Shown here in pieces: positions 1-7,320 of a stretch of DNA of 64,000 bases; position 1 is the stretch's first letter; every line of letters starts with the position of its first letter. Made by a program: the position numbers and the translations under genes. This DNA comes from CALWOS01 sp963595735 (GTDB lineage: Bacteria > Bacillota > Clostridia > Oscillospirales > Oscillospiraceae), in assembly GCA_963595735.1 (NCBI GenBank), contig CAVBJJ010000006.1, positions 16,103-80,102 of the forward strand. Reading direction: 5' to 3'. The notes beneath the pieces are model-generated. The model had not been told where the DNA came from. It saw only the letters and a list, made by a program, of their open reading frames with translations, and made no database searches.

Positions 1-451
1 TGTGGCTGCGCCCCAGGCTGAAGCCCTTTTTCAGGAACAGAGAGCCGGTCAGCACGCCGCCGACAAAGCCGATGAGGGCGATGTAGGCATTCAGGTCGCC
101 GGCAGACATACGCAGCAGCATACGCAGCGGGCAGCCCAGGAACACCAATGCGCCGATCATCATAATGAAGCCCAGCACAAAGCGAATGGCAGGAGAGGAA
201 CCGGCCGTGGCCTTGAACTCTCTCGTAGCCAGCGCGATGATAAATGCGCCCAGGACAAATCCCACGATCTCGGGACGCATATACTGCACAGCCTCCGCGT
301 TGTGCAGCTTCAGGCTGCCCGCCATGTCACGAACAAAGCAGGCCACGCAAATCGCCATGTTTGCCGGGTTTCCTCCCACCGCCAACAGCAAGGCGACCAC
401 GCCAAAAATTGCGCCAAACAGCAATAGCTTTGGCTTCGACTGTATACCCAT
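1..451 (-). CDS. yedE: YedE-family selenium/sulfur permease (partial, runs off the left edge)
   Basis: The first 150 codons of a polytopic membrane protein are present; the rest lies outside the window. The translation begins MGIQSKPKLLLFGAIFG and continues with hydrophobic helices. The GGNPANMAICVACFVRD segment and the GCPLRML segment, with conserved cysteines, are typical of the YedE/YeeE (DUF6691) permeases, often called selenium-metabolism membrane proteins and linked to selenium or thiosulfate-type uptake. The ATG at 451 is chosen because a GGGGG ribosome binding site sits about eight bases upstream. A palindrome at 477-492 lies between the promoter-like sequence and the start. The substrate cannot be told from sequence, and neighbouring selenium genes, if any, are off the edge. 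Confidence 0.75.
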   Translation of the reverse strand, partial: MGIQSKPKLLLFGAIFGVVALLLAVGGNPANMAICVACFVRDMAGSLKLHNAEAVQYMRPEIVGFVLGAFIIALATREFKATAGSSPAIRFVLGFIMMIGALVFLGCPLRMLLRMSAGDLNAYIALIGFVGGVLTGSLFLKKGFSLGRSH

Positions 452-476
452 ATGTATACCCCCTAATAAAATTTTT

Positions 477-492
477 GCACAATGTGTTGTGC
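477..492. promoter_or_regulatory. palindromic operator candidate upstream of yedE
   Basis: The sequence GCACAATGTGTTGTGC is a perfect six-base inverted repeat with a four-base spacer. It lies just downstream of the promoter-like element and about 25 bases before the yedE start, so a bound repressor would block transcription or early elongation. The regulator is unknown. Confidence 0.4.
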
Positions 493-683
493 ATAGTAAA
501 GTGTAACATTTGCTCTGCTGCCGCGCAAGAAAATATTCCCTGCTTTTTATAGGAATTTGCGAATTTAGTCGCATAATGTTCGGTTTTATCTATAAAAACC
601 GAACAATCCGCCTGTTTTTCAACCAGAATGTTTTTTCCTCATTTTTCCTGCAAAATCGGAAAATAGTCTCCAGAAGCAGCAAA

Positions 684-724
684 CAAAAAAATCCCACCCG
701 CCGGAAGCCATTCCGACGGGTGGA
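684..724 (-). terminator. rho-independent terminator of amt
   Basis: The outer stem is CCACCCG/CGGGTGG with an inner CGGA/TCCG extension. It is followed on the minus strand by a run of seven T. It lies 66 bases past the amt stop codon. Confidence 0.85.
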
Positions 725-789
725 ACCTTGCTGTATGTGCATAAGAAAAGAACAATCCAGGGGATCAGGATAGCAGACTAAGCCGCAGA

Positions 790-2013
790 TCACACATCGT
801 AATTCTGGCTCTCCTCGAAGATCTGCTCCTGATAGACCTCCATATCCACATTGCCCTCCACCTCGTCCGGCAGACGCAGAGAGGTAAAGCGGCCAATCAC
901 CTTGAGAATCACAAAGGTGGCGACAAAGGCAAACACCGCCGTGATGATCGCGCAGCCCAGCTGCACCAGAATCTGGCGGGGCACAGAGCTGATGTTGGCA
1001 AGACCACTGTCCGCAAACAGGGGCAGCAGGATAATGCCGATGAAGCCGCCCATGCCGTGCAATCCCCACACATCCAGCGTATCGTCAATGCCCGTTGCGG
1101 GGCGTACTAGACTGATAAACAGCCAGCAGGCAACGGAGATGATCAAACTCATCAGAACCGCACTGGTGGGGCTGATCACACCGGCGGCCGGCGTGACCGC
1201 AACCAGACCGCCCAGCAGACCGATCATGGTCATGGCAAAGCTGGGGCGTCTTTCCCGGATGCTGGTGAGCACGAACCAGACGCCCATGCCGACCATGGCG
1301 CCCAGCAGGGAGTTGACCATGCTGTAGACGGCCTGGCCATCCACGCACAGGGAACTTGCCGCATTAAAGGCCAGCCAGCCGAACAGCAGAATACCGTTGT
1401 TGACCGAAAGCTGCACCATGTTATGGGGCGTGTTGTTCTGCACCTTGCGCTTATTGACCACCAATGCCGCCGCCAGCGCGGAGAAGCCGGCGCTGGTATG
1501 GATAACAACGCCGCCTGCCCAGTCGATCAGACCCAGACGGGCAAACAGGCCGCCGCCCCAGGTCATGTGCGTCAAAGGCAGGTACACCACAATGCTCCAG
1601 ACCGCGATAAAGATCACATAGGCTTTCAGCGCCATACGCTCCGCCACGCCGCCGCAAATCAACGCAGGGGTAATGATGGCATAGGTCACCTGCAGCAGGA
1701 AAAAGGCCAGGAACGGAATTGTCGGCCCGTAGTTTTCGTTGGGGGCAATGCCAACATTCCGCAAAAACAGGAAGTCCGTACCACCGATGATGCCGCCCTT
1801 ATCGCTGCCGAATGCAAAAGAGAAGCCAAAAATATACCACAGCACACCTACGACCGTGACACAGATCCACACCTGCATCATGATGTCCACGCTGCTCTTT
1901 TTTCGGGTCAGTCCCGCATAAAAAGCGGACAGCGCCGGCGTCATAAACAAGACCATGGCGGCACAGATCAGAATGAACAGGGTGTCTGTTGCACTAAAGG
2001 TGATCGCGCTCAT
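790..2013 (-). CDS. amt: ammonium transporter (Amt/MEP/Rh family)
   Basis: This 407-residue integral membrane protein has the usual family length and about eleven predicted helices. Family landmarks are the N-terminal FMTPALSAFYAGLTRKKS segment, the THMTWGGG segment and the DWAGGVVIHTSAGFSALAAA signature, with its conserved pore histidine. It conducts ammonium or ammonia across the cytoplasmic membrane. No glnK/glnB gene lies next to it, unlike the common amtB-glnK pairing, so any PII partner must be encoded elsewhere. It is monocistronic, with a strong promoter at 2112-2140 and its own terminator. The start codon follows GGAG at a rather long spacing of about 13 bases. Confidence 0.95.
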   Translation of the reverse strand: MSAITFSATDTLFILICAAMVLFMTPALSAFYAGLTRKKSSVDIMMQVWICVTVVGVLWYIFGFSFAFGSDKGGIIGGTDFLFLRNVGIAPNENYGPTIPFLAFFLLQVTYAIITPALICGGVAERMALKAYVIFIAVWSIVVYLPLTHMTWGGGLFARLGLIDWAGGVVIHTSAGFSALAAALVVNKRKVQNNTPHNMVQLSVNNGILLFGWLAFNAASSLCVDGQAVYSMVNSLLGAMVGMGVWFVLTSIRERRPSFAMTMIGLLGGLVAVTPAAGVISPTSAVLMSLIISVACWLFISLVRPATGIDDTLDVWGLHGMGGFIGIILLPLFADSGLANISSVPRQILVQLGCAIITAVFAFVATFVILKVIGRFTSLRLPDEVEGNVDMEVYQEQIFEESQNYDV

Positions 2014-2111
2014 AACTACACTACAACTCCTTTTCCCGTCCGCCGCGGAAGGACAGGCAAAAGCTCGGTCGCCGCGGCGGAAAAACTTTGTCCTACCAAA
2101 ACAATGGGCTT

Positions 2112-2140
2112 ATTATAGAGACTTGTATTGTATTTGTCAA
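2112..2140 (-). promoter_or_regulatory. sigma-A promoter of amt
   Basis: On the minus strand TTGACA (2140-2135) and TATAAT (2117-2112) are both perfect consensus boxes with a 17-base spacer, about 100 bases upstream of the amt start. Confidence 0.85.
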
Positions 2141-2150
2141 TACTTAAATA

Positions 2151-2254
2151 CAATGTATACCGCGCAGCACTGCAATGTATACAATCCTCTCTGCAAATGT
2201 CGATTCTCCGGCGCAAAATGCCGTTTTTTCCTGCTCCCCTCTGTTTTTGTATAC
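2151..2254. promoter_or_regulatory. cluster of GTATAC palindromes upstream of the amt promoter
   Basis: The ten-mer CAATGTATAC occurs twice, at 2151-2160 and 2173-2182, with a 22-base period (two helical turns). A third palindrome, TTGTATACAA, lies at 2247-2256. All lie upstream of the amt -35 box, where an activator or repressor would bind. Two more GTATAC sites (442-447 and 454-459) flank the yedE start. Confidence 0.4.
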
Positions 2255-2348
2255 AACTTTTCCTCCCGCATTTGTTTTTGCATCAAAGACAAGCGCCCCT
2301 CCACGGAGCATTTTCCGCAGAAAGGCGTTTGTAAGATGATCGTCGTTT

Positions 2349-3218
2349 TTATTTCATTCTTCCCGCCAGCTGGTCTGCCAGCGCTGCCAAAAATCCCGGT
2401 TCCGGGAATGCTGCAAGTGCGTTCTTGGCTTTTTCGGTCAATTGCAGCACCATATTCTGGCACTTTTCCGCGCCGTACAGAGCCATAAAGGTGCTTTTCC
2501 CCCGTTCCAGATCGCTGCCCACCGGCTTACCCAGCTCTGCTTCGTTGGCCAACTCATCCAGCATATCATCCCGGATCTGGAATGCCAGTCCCAGCGCCGC
2601 GCCATAGGCATCCGCCGCCGCCAGCATTTCCGCCGTTCCGCCGGCGGCCTGCACCCCCATACGGCAAGCGGCCATCAGCAGACTGCCGGTCTTGCGGCGC
2701 TGCAGCTCTGTCAGCTGGGCTTCGTCCAGGTGCTTGCCCTCCCCGGCCATGTCCAAAAACTGCCCGCCGCAAATTCCATCTACACCGGCGGCAGCGGCCA
2801 GGCTTTCCGCGCAGGCCGCCTTGCGCGCGGCAGGCAATTGGCTGCGCAGGATCGCGGCAAAGGCCTCCGCCTGGAGGGCGTCACCTGCCAGAACGGCGGT
2901 GCATTCTCCGAATTTTTTGTGATTCGTGGGCTTGCCCCGGCGAAGATCGTCGTCATCCATGCATGGCAGATCGTCGTGGATCAAGCTGTAGGTGTGAAGC
3001 ATTTCCACCCCGCAGGCCACGGGCATTGCCAGCGCCGGGTCACCGCCGGAAATGCGGCAAAACTCCAGTACCAGCAGCGGGCGCACCCGCTTTCCCCCGG
3101 CCAGCAGACTATAGGACATGGATTCCAGCAGGCCGTCAAACCCCGATCCCCGTGGCGCAAAGACCGCTGCCAGTGCCGCTTCGATCTGTCGGCGGCAGTG
3201 TTCCATTTGTTCTTTCAC
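2349..3218 (-). CDS. ispA: polyprenyl synthetase (farnesyl/geranylgeranyl diphosphate synthase)
   Basis: The 289-residue protein is a trans-prenyltransferase that condenses isopentenyl diphosphate with allylic diphosphates in the cytoplasm. The first aspartate-rich motif is DDLPCMDDDDLRRGKPTNH, and the second is in the IRDDMLDE region; GGKRVRPLLVLE near the N-terminus is also a family signature. The start is a GTG at 3218, preceded by GGAGG at good spacing and overlapping the xseB stop by a few bases, so the two are translationally coupled. It is the last gene of the Asp23-nusB-xseA-xseB-ispA run. The usual following genes (dxs, tlyA, argR, recN) are absent here. Confidence 0.93.
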   Translation of the reverse strand: MKEQMEHCRRQIEAALAAVFAPRGSGFDGLLESMSYSLLAGGKRVRPLLVLEFCRISGGDPALAMPVACGVEMLHTYSLIHDDLPCMDDDDLRRGKPTNHKKFGECTAVLAGDALQAEAFAAILRSQLPAARKAACAESLAAAAGVDGICGGQFLDMAGEGKHLDEAQLTELQRRKTGSLLMAACRMGVQAAGGTAEMLAAADAYGAALGLAFQIRDDMLDELANEAELGKPVGSDLERGKSTFMALYGAEKCQNMVLQLTEKAKNALAAFPEPGFLAALADQLAGRMK

Positions 3219-3219
3219 G

Positions 3220-3456
3220 CTATGATTCCTCCACGGCAAAGGGCAGCTCCTCCGGCGCGCCGTCCGCGCCCTTCCGGAGCTTGACCACCTTTTGCTCCGC
3301 CTTGTCCAGCAAACGGGTGCAGCCCTGGAGCAGACCGCTGCCCTCTTCAAAAAGCGCCAGGCTCTCCTCCAGAGACGCCTCTCCTTTTTCCAGCTGGCAG
3401 ACGATTTCATCCAGCCGCGCCAGCTGCTGTTCAAATGTCAGCTTTTTTGTTGCCAT
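3220..3456 (-). CDS. xseB: exodeoxyribonuclease VII small subunit
   Basis: This 78-residue helical protein has the XseB family pattern (TFEQQLARLDEIVCQLEKGEASLEESLALFEEG), the usual length of about 60-80 residues. Several copies bind one XseA to form exonuclease VII, which degrades single-stranded DNA into oligonucleotides during repair. Its start overlaps the 3' end of xseA by 26 bases, and its stop overlaps the region of the ispA ribosome binding site, so the three genes are tightly coupled. Confidence 0.95.
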   Translation of the reverse strand: MATKKLTFEQQLARLDEIVCQLEKGEASLEESLALFEEGSGLLQGCTRLLDKAEQKVVKLRKGADGAPEELPFAVEES

Positions 3457-4651
3457 AGCTTGCCTCCAACACCTGGCAGTCCAAACTGCCCTTTTCCAAA
3501 CGCAAATGTATGCGGTCTCCCACTGCGACCTGCGCCGCGTTCCGAATCACCCCTCCGGCATCATCCGTGGCCAGGGAATAGCCCCGCGCCAGCACCTTCA
3601 GCGGACTGAGCGCATCCAGCTTTGCCGCCAGGGCAATCTCCGCCCGGCGGGCGGCGGCAACGCGGTTTTCCGCAGCGGACAGCAGACGGCTGTGCAGCAG
3701 ATCCAGCTCCATACGCTTTTGATCCAGATACGCCGCCGGGCTGCGCAGCACCGGGCGCTTTTCCAGCTCCTCCAGCCGTTTCCGAAGCTGCCGCAGCTGC
3801 TTTTCCATGCTGCGTTCCAGACGCTGCTCCCGGTCTGCAAGCTGCTCCAGCAGCTCCTGCATATCCGGCACCGCCAGCTCCGCCGCATTGCTGGGCGTTG
3901 CCGCCCGGAGATCGGCGACAAAATCGGCGATCGTCACATCCGGCTCGTGTCCCACAGCGGAGATCACCGGCAGCTGGGAGGCGAAGATCGCCCGCGCCAC
4001 CTGCTCGTCATTAAAGGCCCACAGATCCTCCATGGAGCCGCCGCCCCGGCCGGTGATGATGAGATCCGCCAGCTTCCAGCGGTTTGCATATTGCAGCGCG
4101 CCGACGATTTCCGCCGGTGCCTCCGTTCCCTGCACCCGCACCGGCAGCACAAGCACCTCCGCCAGCGGCCAGCGCTTGCCCAGCACACGGATGATATCCC
4201 GCACCGCCGCCCCGGCGCTGCTGGTGATGACCGCGATGCGCCCCGGATACCGGGGCAGGGGCTTTTTGTGGGCAGGGTCGAACAGGCCCTCCTTCTCCAG
4301 CTTTTCTTTCAACTGGGCAAAGGCCACCTGCAAATCCCCCGCGCCCTCCGGGTGCAGCGCTTCCACATAGAATTGATACGCGCCGTCCCGGGGAAACACG
4401 CTGATTCGGCCGCTTCCGGTCACGGCCATGCCGTTTTCCGGACGAAAGCGCAGCCGGGCGGCAGCGGAACGGAACATGACGCAGCGCAGGCTGCTTTCCG
4501 CATCCTTCAGGGTGAAATAGTGGTGTCCGGAGGGATACATTTTATAATTGGAGATCTCCCCCCGCACCGTGACTCGGCTCAGGAGGGGATCCGTGTCCAA
4601 AAGCTGCTTGACATAGTGGTTTACTTCCGTAACGGACAGGGTCGGCAGCAT
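3431..4651 (-). CDS. xseA: exodeoxyribonuclease VII large subunit
   Basis: The 406-residue catalytic subunit of exonuclease VII begins with the OB-fold DNA-binding domain (residues about 5-100, including VRGEISNYKMYPSGHHYFTLKD). It continues with the nuclease domain containing the conserved SAVGHEPDVTIADFVADLRAATPS region, then a long coiled coil with many leucines and arginines, where XseB binds. Length is typical of Firmicutes. It follows nusB by three bases and overlaps xseB. Confidence 0.96.
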   Translation of the reverse strand: MLPTLSVTEVNHYVKQLLDTDPLLSRVTVRGEISNYKMYPSGHHYFTLKDAESSLRCVMFRSAAARLRFRPENGMAVTGSGRISVFPRDGAYQFYVEALHPEGAGDLQVAFAQLKEKLEKEGLFDPAHKKPLPRYPGRIAVITSSAGAAVRDIIRVLGKRWPLAEVLVLPVRVQGTEAPAEIVGALQYANRWKLADLIITGRGGGSMEDLWAFNDEQVARAIFASQLPVISAVGHEPDVTIADFVADLRAATPSNAAELAVPDMQELLEQLADREQRLERSMEKQLRQLRKRLEELEKRPVLRSPAAYLDQKRMELDLLHSRLLSAAENRVAAARRAEIALAAKLDALSPLKVLARGYSLATDDAGGVIRNAAQVAVGDRIHLRLEKGSLDCQVLEASYGNKKADI

Positions 4652-4654
4652 GGC

Positions 4655-5176
4655 TCAGACTCCGGTCTCCAGCGCGGCAGGCTCCGCTGCTTCTGCTTCC
4701 GACACTGCGGCTTCCGGCGCAGGCGATGCTTCTCCCTGCTCCCCGCGCATATAGCTGCCCAGGATGCCGTTGATAAAGGAGACCGTTTCCGGCTCCTCGT
4801 ATCCCTTTGCCAGCTCCACTGCCTCGTTGATGGAGGCCGCGGGCGGGATCTCCGGCATATAGCGCAGCTCATACAGGCAGCAGCGCAGCACGGCCAGCGC
4901 AACCCGGCTGATGCGGTTCAGTTTCCAGCCCCGGGCGTATTTTTCAATGTAGCCGTCCAGCTCCGCCTGCTTTTCCACCACGCCGGTACACAGCGCTCGG
5001 ATATAGTCCCGTTCCTTTTTTCCGGGATACTCGGCAAACAGGGGATCCTCCTTTGCCAGCGTGGCAAAGTATTCCCTGTCAAAAAAGTCATCCAGATATT
5101 GGTTCTGATCGCCCGACTGGGCAGCGATGCTGAAGCTGAGCTGCACGGCGATCTCTCTGGCAATGGTTCTGGTCAT
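4655..5176 (-). CDS. nusB: transcription antitermination factor NusB
   Basis: The 173-residue protein matches the all-helical NusB fold (TRTIAREIAVQLSFSI near the start; RYMPEIPPAASINEAVELAKGY and FINGILG near the end). With NusE (S10) it binds boxA RNA and supports antitermination of rRNA operons. The start at 5176 is preferred over an upstream ATG because GGGAG lies ten bases before it and family members begin there. The C-terminus carries an extra alanine- and glutamate-rich tail of about 30 residues. It is the second gene of the Asp23-to-ispA run. Confidence 0.94.
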   Translation of the reverse strand: MTRTIAREIAVQLSFSIAAQSGDQNQYLDDFFDREYFATLAKEDPLFAEYPGKKERDYIRALCTGVVEKQAELDGYIEKYARGWKLNRISRVALAVLRCCLYELRYMPEIPPAASINEAVELAKGYEEPETVSFINGILGSYMRGEQGEASPAPEAAVSEAEAAEPAALETGV

Positions 5177-5236
5177 AAAGCATAATCTCCCTGTGACAGT
5201 ATTCCGCAAGGCGGCAGGTGTTTTTCAGTCTGTTCT

Positions 5237-5599
5237 TTATTTGTTGAATGCCACGCCGGCAACATGGACATTGACCACCACATTGCTGCCGGTCATGTCC
5301 GCCACCGTGGTCGCAACCTTGTCCTGCACCTGACGCGCCACATCGGCCACGATGCAGCCGTAATTGATGTTCACCATCACATCAATTACCACCGTGTCAT
5401 CCTCCTGGAAGCCCACCTTTACACCGCGATGGGAACTGCGCTTGCCCAGCAGCTCCTGGAGGTCTCCGCCGCCGGCGGAAGCCAGTCCCGCAACGCTTTC
5501 CACCTCGTCCACAGCTGCCCCCACCAGAACGGCAACGACATTCTCGGAAATATGGATCATACCATGCTCGGTCATCTTGGAAATATAATTATCAATCAT
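5237..5599 (-). CDS. Asp23/Gls24 family envelope stress-response protein
   Basis: The 120-residue product contains the Asp23/Gls24 domain, with VGFQEDDTVVIDVMVNINYG and the VVVNVHVAGVAF ending typical of these proteins. Members polymerise or assemble near the membrane and are tied to envelope homeostasis; in clostridia this paralogue commonly sits between spoIIIAH and nusB, as here. The start at 5599 is chosen for the AAAGGAGG site eight bases upstream; a longer frame to 5638 has no such site. A TAAAAT box about 25 bases upstream of that site could be its own promoter. Confidence 0.9.
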   Translation of the reverse strand: MIDNYISKMTEHGMIHISENVVAVLVGAAVDEVESVAGLASAGGGDLQELLGKRSSHRGVKVGFQEDDTVVIDVMVNINYGCIVADVARQVQDKVATTVADMTGSNVVVNVHVAGVAFNK

Positions 5600-5708
5600 A
5601 TGAACAACCTCCTTTGGGTCTTCGCTGTATTTTACCATAGATATCAGAAAAAGGAAAGAGGGAGTTTTCCGCTGGGTAAAGACCCCGGGAAACTAAAATC
5701 ACGGCAGC

Positions 5709-5746
5709 AAAAAAGCTCGCCGCCTGCATAAAACAGGCAACGAGCC
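5709..5746 (-). terminator. terminator of the spoIIIA operon
   Basis: The hairpin GCTCGTTGCCTG / CAGGCGGCGAGC (minus strand) is followed by six T. It separates spoIIIAH from the Asp23 gene, so the housekeeping run downstream is probably transcribed separately. Confidence 0.8.
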
Positions 5747-5773
5747 TTGGAGCTGGGTTCTCGCCCCCCTGCG

Positions 5774-6358
5774 TTATTCTCCGCTGTCCGCTTTGATCTC
5801 CACCAGGCGGATCTGGGACGCGGCAAAATCCGTCTCCGCCGTGATCGCATCGGTGATCTGGGCAACGGATTGCTCCGTCAGTCCCTCCAGCGGCGCGGGC
5901 ACCGCAACGGAGATCCCGTCCTCGGAAATAAAGGCGACGCACTCGGCATAGCCCTTTGCCAGCAGCAGGTTTTCCACCTGCGCCTCCTGCATGGACCAGG
6001 TGGCCATACAGGTGATCTCGTTCATGGCGCTGTCCAGCACCTCCTGGCTGACGCCCTCCCCGGTCGCCGCCGTCTCCAGCAGGTTCATAGCCTCGTCCCG
6101 GGACTGCTGCCGGCTGAGCCGGGCGGAAGCGAAATAGTCCGAGGTGGGAACCGTCTCCGTCTGGCTTTCCGTTTCGGCGGCCTCGGTCGTTTTGCTTTTG
6201 TCCTTCTGCTCCGCGGCGGCGGCCTGCGCGTCCTCCGCCTCCACCATGACCGGATCTGCCTGCCCCAGATTGCGGTTGTAATCCCAGTTGAGATACACCG
6301 CCGCCCCGGCAAACAGCACCACGACCGCAACGACCAGATAGCGCTTGAGCTTTTTCAT
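5774..6358 (-). CDS. spoIIIAH: stage III sporulation protein AH
   Basis: The 194-residue protein has one N-terminal membrane helix (about residues 6-24, LVVAVVVLFAGAAVYLNW), a low-complexity linker rich in Glu, Ala and Thr, then the YscJ/FliF-like ring-building domain (residues about 95-190). SpoIIIAH in the mother-cell membrane meets SpoIIQ from the forespore and forms the feeding-channel ring. It is the last gene of the spoIIIA operon, 12 bases after spoIIIAG, and is followed by a terminator. The acidic linker is longer than in Bacillus. Confidence 0.93.
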   Translation of the reverse strand: MKKLKRYLVVAVVVLFAGAAVYLNWDYNRNLGQADPVMVEAEDAQAAAAEQKDKSKTTEAAETESQTETVPTSDYFASARLSRQQSRDEAMNLLETAATGEGVSQEVLDSAMNEITCMATWSMQEAQVENLLLAKGYAECVAFISEDGISVAVPAPLEGLTEQSVAQITDAITAETDFAASQIRLVEIKADSGE

Positions 6359-6370
6359 GTTTTCTGCCTC

Positions 6371-6844
6371 CTATTGTTTTTCCATATTTTTCACGATGAT
6401 CTTATCGGTACGCAGCCCGGTAAAGGCCGCTGTGATCTGGGTGATATCCAGCCGGGTACCCGCGCCGCCGCTGCCCTGCCAGACCACTACCGCGCCCCGG
6501 TACTCCGGATACCTGCGCCGCAGCTCCACAGTTTGCTCCCCGCTGCTGCCGGAGGACAGCACCAGAGGCCCCTCTGCGCTTTCCGCCAGCTCTCGCTGGG
6601 CCGTGGCGTCCAGACTCAGCAGCACCGCCGCGTCCGTCACGCCTTCCAGCTCCCGCACTGCGGCGCACAGGCGCGCTTCCTCTGTCTCCAAAGAAAAGGC
6701 CTGCTCCGCGGACGCTTCCGCTGTGGCTTCCGTCTGCTTTTTCCCGCTTGGCGCCAGAAGCAGCACCAGCCCCAGCGCCAAAACCAGCACGACCCACTTT
6801 TTCCCCTTGAGCCGGTTCAGCCATTCGCCTTGCTTTCGTTCCAT
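6371..6844 (-). CDS. spoIIIAG: stage III sporulation protein AG
   Basis: The 157-residue protein has a short basic cytoplasmic N-terminus, a membrane helix (WVVLVLALGLVLLLA, about residues 15-30) and a small ring-building domain ending in GLRTDKIIVKNM, a SpoIIIAG family signature. It forms the large ring in the mother-cell part of the SpoIIIA-SpoIIQ channel. The ATG at 6844 is preceded by GAGGTGG and overlaps the spoIIIAF coding end by 28 bases; the longer upstream frame is only a shadow of spoIIIAF. Confidence 0.92.
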   Translation of the reverse strand: MERKQGEWLNRLKGKKWVVLVLALGLVLLLAPSGKKQTEATAEASAEQAFSLETEEARLCAAVRELEGVTDAAVLLSLDATAQRELAESAEGPLVLSSGSSGEQTVELRRRYPEYRGAVVVWQGSGGAGTRLDITQITAAFTGLRTDKIIVKNMEKQ

Positions 6845-7320
6845 GTTCCGTTCCACCTCTGCATCTTTTCCGGTATCCCCAGCCCCGCTGCGATCTCCGC
6901 CGCCAGGCCTGCATGATACCCGCCCGGCGCCTGGATCGTGACCGTCCGGGGGTACCAGCACCCGGCATCGCTCCAGGCACATTCCAGCTCCACGGCAAGC
7001 ACCTCCACCCCCAGGGCTTCGGCTTTGTCCAATATATATGTCTCCATCTCCTGCTGTATGACAAGGCGCTCGTAGCTCGCCTTATTTTCCTCCGCCTGCT
7101 GCACGGTGTCCTGCGCCGTTTGACGATATTGCTGCAAATAGGCCGCGTAGCCCTCCCAGGAGATCTCCCGCAAGGGGGAAAACAGTAAAATCGCCATCAG
7201 CACGCCGCACAGCAGCCGCAGCAGCTTGCGGATCTGCCCCGGCGGCGTGATCGTCAGCACCAGCAGCGACAGCACCGCCCCGGCGCAGAGACTGCCGACC
7301 CAGTGATACAGCCCGGTCAT
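6817..7320 (-). CDS. spoIIIAF: stage III sporulation protein AF
   Basis: The 167-residue protein has two N-terminal membrane helices (about residues 8-25 and 32-50, including LLRLLCGVLMAILLFSPL). A cytoplasmic domain of the type found in other SpoIIIA ring components follows. Its ATG overlaps the spoIIIAE stop as ATGA (7317-7320), showing coupled translation. Residues near the C-terminus are divergent from Bacillus, but operon position and topology fix the assignment. Confidence 0.9.
   Translation of the reverse strand: MTGLYHWVGSLCAGAVLSLLVLTITPPGQIRKLLRLLCGVLMAILLFSPLREISWEGYAAYLQQYRQTAQDTVQQAEENKASYERLVIQQEMETYILDKAEALGVEVLAVELECAWSDAGCWYPRTVTIQAPGGYHAGLAAEIAAGLGIPEKMQRWNGTWNESKANG

Larger units (their letters stand above)
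452..789. other. intergenic region between yedE and amt
   Basis: This 338-base stretch has no convincing gene. On the minus strand it holds a promoter-like TTGCGC-17-TACACT upstream of yedE, the perfect palindrome GCACAA-TGTG-TTGTGC (477-492), and a dyad of 11 base pairs around 584-610 (TGTTCGGTTTT / AAAACCGAACA) without a T-tract. The terminator of amt is at 684-724. The short open frames on both strands look like chance. Confidence 0.6.
2014..2348. other. intergenic region between amt and ispA
   Basis: This 335-base stretch contains the amt promoter and the GTATAC sites described separately. I see no gene. Downstream of ispA no convincing terminator with a T-tract is visible. Confidence 0.6.

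Noticed and set aside
2582..5185. Long plus-strand open frame of 867 codons across ispA-xseB-xseA-nusB
   Set aside because: It is antisense to four clear genes. Its composition is Arg/Pro/His-rich, as expected from the complement of GC-rich coding DNA, and there is no ribosome binding site or family resemblance.
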